Shown: piece after piece, positions 46,305-56,048 of the stretch
Position numbering within the stretch: position 1 is the first letter of the stretch
Layout of the letters: every line of letters begins with the position of its first letter
NCBI GenBank assembly: GCA_026182355.1
Contig: JAPFBL010000222.1
Span: 1,269,001 to 1,333,000, forward strand
Direction of reading: 5' to 3'
DNA: 64,000 nucleotides
From: Hermatobates lingyangjiaoensis
Taxonomy: Eukaryota; Arthropoda; Insecta; Hemiptera; Hermatobatidae
The notes under the pieces: generated by a model
Told to the model about the DNA's origin: nothing
Seen by the model: only the letters and a program-made list of their open reading frames with translations
Databases searched by the model: none
Position numbers and translations under genes: made by a program

Positions 46305-49300
46305 TTTACTTTACTATAAGTAAACTATAGTGATCGTGAAAAAATTCGATCTCGAGATTTTGACGGAATTACATGTTTTGAGGTCCCAGAAGTCGTTTTA
46401 TGACGTTTTTACGATGATGTCTGTGTGTGTGTGGGTGGATGGGTGGGTGGGTAGATGGGTGGGTGGGTAGGTGGGTGGGTGGGTGCGTGGGTGAGTGGGT
46501 GCGTGTGTTAGCATTGCTTGTTACTACGCTACGGTCCAGAATCTTTGATGGATCAAGTTGATATTTTACACAAAAATGGGCCTCATAAAGACAAAGATCC
46601 CTATTGTTTGGGAAGAATTATGCATGATGGGAAAGTCACTTTTTTTTCCAAAAACCGTTTTTTTTAAAACATTTATTTCTCTTAAACTGATAACCCTAGA
46701 GTTTTGAAATTTTGACATTATCTTTGAGGTTACAAATAGAACAAACGAAAAATATATTCAGAATTTTAAAACAACAGGAAATATTTTTTTTTCACTAAAA
46801 TGTAATAATTTTGACTTTTAATTCAATCTCAAACCTTGTGAGAGCAATACAAGCCATACTGTTCGACTGATCAAAATGAAACTATGCCTAAAAATAGAAC
46901 ATTATGTGGAGAATGAGTTGAAACATTTTTTTTTGAAATTACATTCGCTAAAGGGGCGTTACAGTACGTTTTCTGTTTTCAGAAAATGTGTTTTTGACGA
47001 GAAACGGCTCATTTAAAAATAATGAAAATTTGACCAAAAATGGAACAAAAAATTAGCAGTTCATAAAAAAAAATTCATAAAGTTTCAATTACGGTAAAGA
47101 GCAATAACGATATAAAAACCCTTTGTTTATCCTAGACTAAGAGATCACCTGCTATACTTGTCGAATTTTTTATATTTTTACTTTACTATAAGTAAAGTAT
47201 AGTGATCGTGAAAAAATTTGATCTCCAGATTTTGACGGAATTACATGTTTTGAGGTCCCAGAAGTCGTTTTATGAGGTTTTTACGATGATGTCTGTGTGT
47301 GTGTGGGTGCGTGTGTTAGCATTGCTTGTTACCACGCTACGGTCCAGAATCTTTGATGGATCAAGTTGATATTTTACACAAAAATGGGCCACATAAAGAC
47401 AAAGATCCCTATTGTTTGGGAAGAATTATGCATCATGGGAAAGTCACTTTTTTTGCCAAAAACCTTTTTTTTAAAACATTTATTTCTCTTAAACCGATAA
47501 CCCTAGAGTTTTGAAATTTTGACATTATCTTTGAGGTTACCAATGGAACAAACGAAAAATATATTCAGAATTTTAAATCAATAGGAAATATTTTTTTCAA
47601 TAAAATGTACAAATTTTGACTTATAATTCAATCTCAAACCTTGTGAGAGCGATACAAGCCATACTGTTTTACGGACAAGAATGAAACTATGCCTAAAAAT
47701 AGAACATTATGTGTAGAATGAATTGAGATATTTTTTTTCAAAATTACATTGGCTAAAGGGGCGTTACAGTACGATTTGTGTTTTCAGAAAATGTTTTTTT
47801 GACGCTAAACGTCTCATTAAAAAATAATGAAAATTTGATCAAAAATGGAACAAAAAATTAGCAATTCATAAAAAAAATATCATGAAGTTTCAATTACGGG
47901 AAAGAGCAATAACGCTATAAAAACTGCTTGTTTATCTTAGACTAAGAGATCACCTGCTATACTTGTCGAATTTTTTTATATTTTTTTTTATTGTTTACAT
48001 TGACTTAGAAATTTTTTGAGCGATTCCACTGAGATAAAGTTGATATTTATAAAGGAACAAGTTAAATTGTTTATTGACTTATATGAGATGTAAAAGGAAT
48101 AATATTGTGAAGGAAAATGATAACACACACTCAGAAAAAAAATCGTATATATGTTATTTGACAAAGGGGAAGGAAGGGGGAATTTTCCTGTTTTAAATTT
48201 GAACATTTTACTTTAATATTCAATGTTGAAGGATTTCAAGTAAACGATTTAAAAAATCTACTGACTATTTGAACAATAGCCATTTTCTCTTGTAGGATAA
48301 TATTTCGTATCAAGAAATGTTCACTTTGGTTTTTCAAAAATGTAATTACTGCTGTAGTTATACTAATGAAATTATTTGCAAATAGTAAATTATTTGTGAT
48401 GTACAAAAATAAGCTTATAAATTGATATGTCCTTCAATCACTATCTGTACTACCTCACGAATGCATTTCTAATAATGATATCCCATTTAGATATTTATGT
48501 TATGCTTAAATGAGACGATATGTTTTATATACTCAAGAAATTTGACATTATGTTACTTATAGTAAAGTAGAGTGTAGGCCACTCCAGATTTGTTTACATT
48601 GTTTACATTGACTTAGAAATTTTTTGAGTGAATCCACTGAGATAAAGTTGATATTTATAAAGGAACAATTTAAATAATTTATTGACTTTTATGAGATGTA
48701 AGAGGAATAATATTCTTACATGTAAAAAAATCACCGCCAATAAACGTAAATAAATTACCTTTGTCTTCCATGGCATGATGGATTTGTCTCATAAAATGCT
48801 TTAATAAATCTATATATTGCACTCTTGAGTAAAACTTAATATCAGTTACAATTACATTATAATTGTGAATGTAGTACCTTTCCATGATATTGAAATGTAA
48901 TGAATGGACTCTTTCCTCAAGAAAGAGGACTTATGTTTGTTGAGAAATATCCAGTTTTTTTTTTACAATTCTAGTCTAATAGTTCATATTTATTATTTTC
49001 AAAAATTAGAAGCTCCCAACTATAAAAGATTTAAATTATATTGAATAGCTGGCTTTGACTTCAATTTGAGTATGTAAACTGGCTAATTACTAATATATTT
49101 TTTCTCAATATACATTCATAGCCAACTGATAACAGAGTACAGAAGGCAGGAAAATGATAACACTCACTCAGAAAAAATTCGTATATATGATATTTGACAA
49201 AGGGCAAGGAAAATGATGTTATTAAATACTAAGAAGCTATAAAATTCCCAGTATAATGATTCTGTAAAAAACTAAAAATGTAAAAGATAATTCAAAATTG

Positions 49301-49816
49301 AAATCTTTCGTTTAGAGATTAATAAATGTAATTATCGTACATCTTTAATTATAAATCATCTTAAAGCAACATTTTTTCTTCAATTTTTATGATGTTTTTC
49401 AGAGAAAATAAGGGTATTTTCCTGTTTAAAATTTGAAAATTTTACTTTAATATTCAATGTAGAAGGATGTCAAGTAAACGAAGTAAGAAATCCACTGGCT
49501 ATTTGAACAGAAGCCATGGTCTCTTGTAGGAGATAATTTCTATAAAGAAATTTTCACTTTGGCTTTTCAAAAATGTTATTACTGCTGTAGTTATACCAAT
49601 GAGTTTATTTGGATCAGCTATGGGATGTACAAAAGTCAGCTTATACATTGATAAGTCGATCAATTACTATCTGTACTACCTCAGAAATGATAGACTAATA
49701 AGCATCTCCCATTTAAATGTTTACATTATGCTTAAATGAGACATTATATCTTATATACCCAAGAGCATTGATATTAAGTTTACTTATAGTAAAGTTGAGT
49801 GTAGGCCACTCCAGAT
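46305..49816 (+). mobile_element. H1 outer copy, interrupted by a nested H1 copy
   Basis: The 5' part is 46305-47176 (terminus TACTTTACTATAAGTAAACT, a GGGT/GGAT tract at 46431-46500, and the body to GTCGAATTTTTTATATT). It resumes near 48595 at CATTGTTTACATTGACTTAG and ends with TACTTATAGTAAAGTTGAG, the hairpin GAGTG-taggc-CACTC and CAGATTTTTTT (about 49816). The alternative module at 48715-49140 lies inside the 3' part. Confidence 0.85.
47177..48591 (+). mobile_element. H1 inner copy, inserted in a T-run of the outer copy
   Basis: Its 5' end TACTTTACTATAAGTAAAG starts within the T-run after TTTTTATATT of the outer copy. Its 3' end is the hairpin GAGTG-taggc-CACTC then CAGATTT, after which the outer sequence continues. 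The GGGT tract is nearly gone (TGTGTGTGGGTGCG). A short deletion joins GAAGGAAGGGGG to AATTTTCC near 48180. Confidence 0.88.
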
Positions 49817-49934
49817 TTTTTTATGTTTAATTTTAACAAGTTATGATTCACTTGAAATTTAGCTTAATTATTTCTCAATGAGGAACTACATTTCGGTATT
49901 TAAAATTCAATATGGATATCTTGAAGATTTGATA

Positions 49935-50301
49935 ACTACTCCGGATTATAAGGTGACGTTTCGCAAAATTGTTTGGCATTTTCAAGGCTAAAAACAACCT
50001 ATTGAAAACATAAGTACTGAAAACAAATACACCCACAAAATACCAACAAACAGAAAACAAAGAATACCATAAGCAATAAAGAACAAATAAAGTAAAAGAA
50101 AACCAAAAAATAGACAATGTTATTGTCTTTTAATAGAACAAATATCTTGTTTAAACATAATTACTTTAATTAATTATGAAGGGAAAAAAAATTAAACAGA
50201 TGTATTTGTTTTCAGTACTTATGTTTTCAATAAGTTGTTTTCAGCCTTACCAAAAAATACCAAACAATTTTGGGAAACGTCACCTTATAATCCGGAGTAG
50301 T
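49935..50301. mobile_element. TA-flanked foldback MITE
   Basis: Inverted arms of about 95 bp start ACTACTCCGGATTATAAGGT (left, 49935) and end in the complement at 50301. TA sits on both outer sides (49933-49934, 50302-50303). TA duplication and terminal inverted repeats fit a Tc1/mariner- or pogo-type MITE. An open frame across the left arm is incidental. Confidence 0.75.
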
Positions 50302-50364
50302 TAATTCTTTGGACCGTTTTGATTTTAAAAGTCATTTTGAATTTTAAGAATTAGTACTTCTACA

Positions 50365-50525
50365 TTAAAAAAAGCCCTATGCCCCAATAGCATTATGAAT
50401 ATTGGAATATTGGATAGCATCCCTCCAACTGCAGATGTTGTCAGGTACTTGGGGCTCTTCATTGACAAACGACTAACCTGGAATCCTCATACCAGACTGA
50501 AAAGACTTACCACATATGTTTATTA
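50365..50525 (+). pseudogene. Jockey-like RT fragment
   Basis: One frame reads IPPTADVVRYLGLFIDKRLT then WNPHTRLKRL. This is the block after the YADD motif in Jockey-type RTs (VKYLGV.LD.RLTW..H). Nothing else of the element is visible. Confidence 0.7.
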
Positions 50526-51019
50526 CGCAAAATATGCGTAGTTGTATATTTCTAGATAAAGATGTAAAAACAAATCAATGGTCTTTAAAGTTATTAGATA
50601 AAAATTGGTATTTTAAGGAGAGAAGCCCATAAAATTAGTTATTAATTGTCAAGTTACCGAAGTGGGTTAATAGTTTTGTGTGGTGTAAATAAAAGTTGTG
50701 TGACGTCTCACAAAAGTTTTTTTTTGCTATAATAAACAATAGGCTTTTGCTCTAGTTGTTGAAGAGCTCAGAGCTCTATGTTAACCACAAGTATTAATTC
50801 TTTTCTTGCAGTCACCAATAATAGTATTTATAGGAGATTTGAAAGGAATGCTGCAGTAGCCATTGGTAAGGGCTAAATTAGACTAGAAAGTGGAGTACGA
50901 TATCATCGAGTTGCCACTGTCTCCATACAGGTTAAAGCCAGGTCACGATTTGCTAGGAAGTAGTTAAATGTAATTTTTAAAAATGTCATATTTACAGAAT
51001 AAAATACGATTATTATATA
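50526..51019. other. No gene recognised
   Basis: Spacer without features I can name. Confidence 0.35.
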
Positions 51020-51182
51020 TATTTATTATCAACGTTTAAACGCAGAAAGAAATTTAAAAATGTGACTATGATCTTTCAAACAAAACAAGTGGTCTTCGTC
51101 AGAGCCTCACTCATATCTAACAAAGACCACTTGTTTTGGTTGACAGATCTCAGTCACATTTCTGAATTTCTTACTGTATATT
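51020..51182. mobile_element. Minimal foldback of two PLE-type ends
   Basis: The left arm (about 51045-51104) and right arm (about 51116-51175) are inverted copies separated by about 12 bases. Each holds the P1-type terminal motif. Minus strand: CTGACGA, A, GACCA...TGTTT, GAAA. Plus strand: CTAACAA, A, GACCA...TGGTT, GACA. No body lies between them. Confidence 0.6.
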
Positions 51183-51311
51183 TTAATATGTATTTCTTGT
51201 ATATTTGTTGGTATATGTATGTATATTACCAATAAATACATACTACAAAGTATGTATGAATGGTGTACAAACATGGTTCATAGTATATGTCTGTGTTATC
51301 TATAAAACATA

Positions 51312-51361
51312 ACTCTCTCTCTCTCTCCCTATATATATATATATTATATATATATATATAT
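51312..51361. repeat. TC and TA microsatellites
   Basis: (CT)n at 51312-51328 is followed by (TA)n with one interruption to 51361, where PLE copy B begins. Confidence 0.85.
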
Positions 51362-51606
51362 CAATGATCAAACCACAATAAGAAATGGGAAAACAAGACT
51401 AAGATCTTTCAACCGTAACAAGCGGTCTTCGTCAGAGTCAAAAACCCAACTGAACACTAGATGCAGAAAACATCTGGTGAGGAGTTGAGAAGAGTGGGAG
51501 GGAAGAGTGGTATTTTAAAAGGGTGAAAGCACAGGAAAGGACTAATGTCCAGAAACGGATGTTTGGGGAAACAAAGGAGTACAGTAAGAAAAAAAAAAAC
51601 TATCCG

Positions 51607-53290
51607 CTAGCTGTCAACCCTCTTTGAAGAGGCTATTGCCCTCGTGACGAAAGTATCAAGTTTGAAGAGACCGCTACTAATGTTTATAATATTAGATCTA
51701 TTAAATTTAATTAGAGACGATTCAATAATATTTCTTAACAACATTGATTTTTCATAGGTAATAAATTTAGCTCCTGTCCAATCAATATGATGATTTTCAT
51801 TTTTTATATGCAAGAATAAGGCCACTTTTTTCCTGTCTACTTACGTTATATTGGTGTTGTTTTACACGTGTCTTTAATGATTTACCAGTTTGACCAATAT
51901 AAATTTTATGACAATTTTTGCACGGAATTTTATAAATACCAGCGGACTACAATTCGCTGGGAGAGTTTTTTTTAACATATTACCCACGTTATTACGATTA
52001 GAAAACACTATATTAAAATCAAGTTGTTTGGCTAATCTTGGAAGGGGTCCAATGATTCGTGGTATGGCAAAACTATAGAATTTGATAATAAAAGAGGCTC
52101 TGTTGAAGTATTAGAGAAAGTTTTTTTAGCACCCTTCAAAGCTAAATCAATATAAGAAGAGGGGTATTTTAATGAAAGGGCAATTGACCTAATGTTATTA
52201 ATCTCTTCATTAAGGAATTCGGGGGAGCAAACTCTTAACGCCCTCAAAAACATATTTCTAAAAACAGAAATTTTAACATTTTTTGGATGGGAAGAATAAA
52301 AGTGAACGCATGCAAGTACATTCATAGGTTTTCTATATACACTAAAGCGTAACTCATTAGGTAACCTATGGATCAGGACATCTAAGAAGGGCAAATTACC
52401 ACTTATTTCTTCTTCCATTGTGAATTTGATTATCGGCACTAATGAATTCAATTTTGTCAGGAAATCAACTTTATTTAAAGAATTGGGACAAATGCAAAGA
52501 ATATCGTCAACATATCTATACCATTTAACATTTTTGGGCAAAATTGAGCTTAACATTTTACTCTCAAAAAACTCCATATATAAATTACTTAGGAGGGGGG
52601 ATAAACAGTACCCATAGCAAGACCAAATTTTTGTATATAATAATTATTTTCAAATTGAAAATGACAATCTACCACACATAACTTAATTAACTCTATTATA
52701 GTGGCAGATGGAAGGGGAAGGGAATAATTAATTAATTCCTCCTGGAGTAAGCTCAACAGATCAGTTACTGGTACATTCGTAAAAAGAGACTTCACATCGA
52801 AACTGATTAATCTATAATTTTTGTTCATGTTGACGCTTTTTAATTTTTTAATTAAATCTACATTGTTTTTTATATGGCTGCCTGAAATTTTTCCAATTAA
52901 GGGGCTTAAAATACTTACTAACCATTTGGACAAGCCATATGATGCCGAACCAACGGAACTCACAATTAAACGTATTGGGTAATTATCTTTAAGTGTCTTA
53001 ATCAACCCGTACATATATGGCAAAGAAGGGGATTTTGATATAAATTTAGTAATAAGTTCGGGTTGATTTTTTAAGATAGTTTTAATTTTTTTATTAAATG
53101 AACTATTGACCCTTTCCAAAGGATTAGACCTTAACTTTTTATACACATTTTCATCATTTAGCATATTCTCTATTTTATCGACGTAATCTTTTTTAAATTG
53201 AACAAGCATGCCTGCTGTAAGTCAGTAGGAATTGTATACTTAGGCATTAATTGATGACTAATTTCGCTTATGTAATTTTTATTAATTAAA
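51607..53290 (-). pseudogene. PLE reverse transcriptase / GIY-YIG endonuclease, several frameshifts
   Basis: From the 5' side: LPYMYGLIKTLKDNYPIRLI (RT motif 1-2 region, near 52960-53020), motif A LISFDVKSLFTNVPV (near 52775-52820), motif B' FGLAMG (near 52610), motif C YRYVDDILCI (near 52490-52520), the SVYRKP block, then GIYKIPC and KIYIGQTGKSL (near 51860-51940) and the GLFKLDTF tail. Single-base or 2-bp losses relative to copy A break the frame near 51820, 51970, 52047 and 52608; another shift is near 53200. The TAG before the GIY motif (51947-51949) is shared with copy A. It covers more of the RT N-terminus than copy A but is more damaged. Confidence 0.85.
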
Positions 53291-53643
53291 AGAGCAACAA
53301 CTAATTTGATTATTTCATTTATATATATATATATATATATAAAGATTTCATATAAACACGTGAAATAACAATCAATGATCAAACCACAATAAGAAATGGG
53401 AAAACAAGACCAAGATCTTTGATACATTCGTTACGAGGGCAAAGCCTCTTCTAAGAGGGTTGACAGCTAGCGGATAGTTTTTTACTCTTTCTTACTGTAC
53501 TCCTTTGTTTCTCCAAACATCCCTTTCTGGATATTAGTCCTTTCCTGCGCTTTCACTCTTTTAAAATACCACTCTTCCCTCCCACTCTTCTCAACTCCTC
53601 ACCAGATGTTTTCTGCATCTAGTGTTCAGTTGGGTTTTTGACT

Positions 53644-53672
53644 CTGACGAAGACCGCTTGTTACGGTTGAAA
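53644..53672 (+). ncRNA. Hammerhead-like core at a P1 PLE end
   Basis: CTGACGA (53644-53650), one A, stem GACCG (53652-53656), loop CTTGTTA, return CGGTT (53664-53668, one G-U pair), GAAA (53669-53672). GACT before and AGTC after (six bases past GAAA) could form the outer stem. The same motif in reverse lies at 31623-31652 and 51407-51435. Activity is not shown. Confidence 0.45.
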
Positions 53673-53810
53673 GATCTTAGTCTTGTTTTCCCATTTCTTA
53701 TTGTGGTTTGATCATTGATTGTTGTTTCTCGTGTTTATGTGAAATCTTTTTATATATATATATATATATATATATTGATAAAAGTATTGACCGTGGAATA
53801 TAAACAAAAA

Positions 53811-54203
53811 ATAAAGTTTATCGGGACTCGGTCAGTTCTTCAGGTTCAAATTAAACTCTCATTGACAACGTTTCCGTCTTTATTTAAAACCTTTTTCAAA
53901 GGCAGAAGTATAAATTTAGAAACAGAAAAACTAAGTATTACATTACAAATTATTTTACAAAGAAAAATAATATGTGGATTTTAACAACAACTGTAGTCTG
54001 AATGAACACGTGACACTGAACTCTAAAACTAAAACTAAAGTTTATCGGGACTCGGTCAGTTCTTCAGGTTCAAATTAAACTCTCATTGCCAACGTTTCAG
54101 TCTTTATTTAAAACCTTTTTCATAGGCAGAAGTATAAATTTTGAAACAGAAAAACTAAGTATTACATTTCAAATTATTTTACAAAGAAAAATAATTCTTT
54201 ATT
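53811..54203. repeat. Pair of ~165-bp direct repeats
   Basis: 53811-53976 and 54039-54203 share AAAGTTTATCGGGACTCGG through CAAAGAAAAATAAT with few differences. They contain CAGTTCTTCAGG and GGCAGAAG.., an order that resembles PLE terminal repeats of another family. The 62-bp spacer is unique. Confidence 0.85.
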
Positions 54204-54289
54204 TTATAGATGTAATAGAATAGATATAATTATTCTTTATTATAGAATTTATTTTATTTATTCTTTATTTTATTATTTTATTTCAAAGC

Positions 54290-55510
54290 TACTTTTTTCC
54301 TGTCTAGTTACGTTGTATTGGTGTTGTTTTACAGGTTTCTTTAAAGATTTACCAATTTACCAGTTTGACCAATATAAACTGTACGGCAATTTTTGCACAC
54401 GATTTTATAAATACCACCGGACTCCAGTTCCCTGGGATTGTTTTTTATTAACATATTTCCTCCGTTATTACGATTAGAAAACACTATATTAAAATCAAGT
54501 TTACGTGCAAGCCTAGGGAGAGGGTCTAATGACTCTGATACGGTAAAACTATAGAATTTGACGATGAACAGGTCTCTGTTGAAATATTAGAGGTTTTTTA
54601 ACACGCTTTAAAGCTAAATCGATATAAGAGGCGGGGTATTTTAATGAAACTCTTCACCTAATGTTATTAATCTCATCATTAAGGAATTCAGGGGAGCACA
54701 CTCTTAACACCCTCAAAAATGTATTTCTAAAAACAGAAATTTTAACATTTCTTGGATGGGAAAAATAAAACTTAGGGACGTATACAAATACATTAGTAGG
54801 TTTTCTATATACACTGAAACGTACCTCTTTAGGTAACCTATGGATCAGGACATGTAACAATGGCAAATTAAAACTTACTTCTTCTTCCATTGTAAACTGG
54901 ATTTTCGGCTCTAATGAATTTAATTTTATTAGAAAAACATCTTTATTTATAGATTTAGGACAGATGCATAATATATCGTCAACATATCTAAACCATTTAA
55001 CATGACTAGCTAATATTGAGCTTAACATTTTAGTTTCAAAAATTCCATATATAAATTACTCAGGAGGGATAAGCAAGACAAATAGCAACACACCTATTGC
55101 AAGACCATATTTTTATTAAAAAAATTATTTTCAAACTGAAAATGGCAATCTACCATACATAACTTAATTAACTCTATTATAGTGGTAGAAGGTGGGGGGA
55201 GGGAATAATGAACTAATGCCTCCTGGATTAAACTCAAAGATCAGTTGCAGGTACATTGGTAAATAGGGACTTAACATCAAAACTAATCAATCTATAATTT
55301 TTATTCCTGTTGACACATTTTAATTTACTAATTAAATCAACATTGTTTTTAATATTGCTTTCTGAAATTTTTCCAGTTAATGGGCTCAAACACTAACTAA
55401 CCATTTGGATAAGCCATATGCGGCCGAACCAACTGAACTCACAATTAAACGTATTGGGTAATTACCCTTATGCTCTTGATCAACCCGTACATATATGGTA
55501 AAGAATTTTC
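54290..55510 (-). pseudogene. Penelope-like element, P1-related copy C, diverged
   Basis: The minus-strand frame 54654-55028 contains RYVDDILCICPKS, LIHRLPKEVRFSVYRKP and FYFSHPRNVK. Downstream in transcription order GGIYKIVC and VYIGQTGKSL (about 54360-54415) give the GIY-YIG motif. Upstream, remnants of the SLFTNVP and LPYMYGLI regions are visible to 55510 with many shifts. At the position where copies A and B have TAG, this copy reads GAG (Glu). Confidence 0.75.
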
Positions 55511-55544
55511 TTTACCAGATCGAATGCTTACGTGATTCTATAAT

Positions 55545-56048
55545 CATACCGTCCAACAGTATGGCTTGTACCTTTCTCACAAGCTTTCAGATTTAATCAT
55601 AAATCAAAAAGTTTATTTTTTATTTAAAAAAAATACCGTAAGAGTTATTTTAAAAATTTGAAATTTTGTTATTTAATTCTTCTCTGATTTATATGATAAT
55701 GCCAATCTTTTAAGGCTCTAGTGTTAATAGTTCAAAGAAAAAAAATGTTTAAAAACACATTTTGTCAAAAATATGTCTCCACCATCATGAGATATTACCC
55801 CCAAAACAACAGGGCACATCTACACAATAAGGCCCACTCTTATGTACAATGTGAATTACTTTTATCAAACGTTCTGGAAGGCAGTGTCCACAAGCTTTTG
55901 TATTCACATCCACCCCCCCCCCCCCCCCCACATCATCGAAGAAACGTCAAAAAAAAGGACTTCTGTGACCCCAAAACTTGTAAATCTCTCAAAATCTCGA
56001 GATTGAATATTTTCATGATCACTATACTTACTTATAGTAAAGTATAGA
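55545..56048 (-). mobile_element. H1 repeat, 5' half, diverged
   Basis: The right end has GATCACTATACTTACTTATA and TAGTAAAG. Leftward are TCTCGAGATTGAA, ACTTCTGTGACCCCAAAACT, ACATCATCG and a poly-C of 18 (55912-55929) replacing the TG/GGGT tract. GAATTACTTTTATCAAACGT, the TACCCCCAAAACAACAGGGC block and CAGTATGGCTTGTACC follow. The 3' half is missing. Confidence 0.7.

Larger units (their letters stand above)
51351..53755 (-). mobile_element. Penelope-like element, family P1, copy B with inverted ends
   Basis: A minus-strand PLE (51361-53315) is almost identical to copy A where they overlap. At its 5' side are a TA microsatellite (53320-53341), an 85-bp minus-strand terminal fragment (53341-53425) and a plus-strand 3' end (53426-53755). 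The outer ends are thus inverted copies of about 300 bp, each with the hammerhead-like core (51407-51435 minus; 53644-53672 plus). The right end abuts another TA run (53753-53776). Confidence 0.85.
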
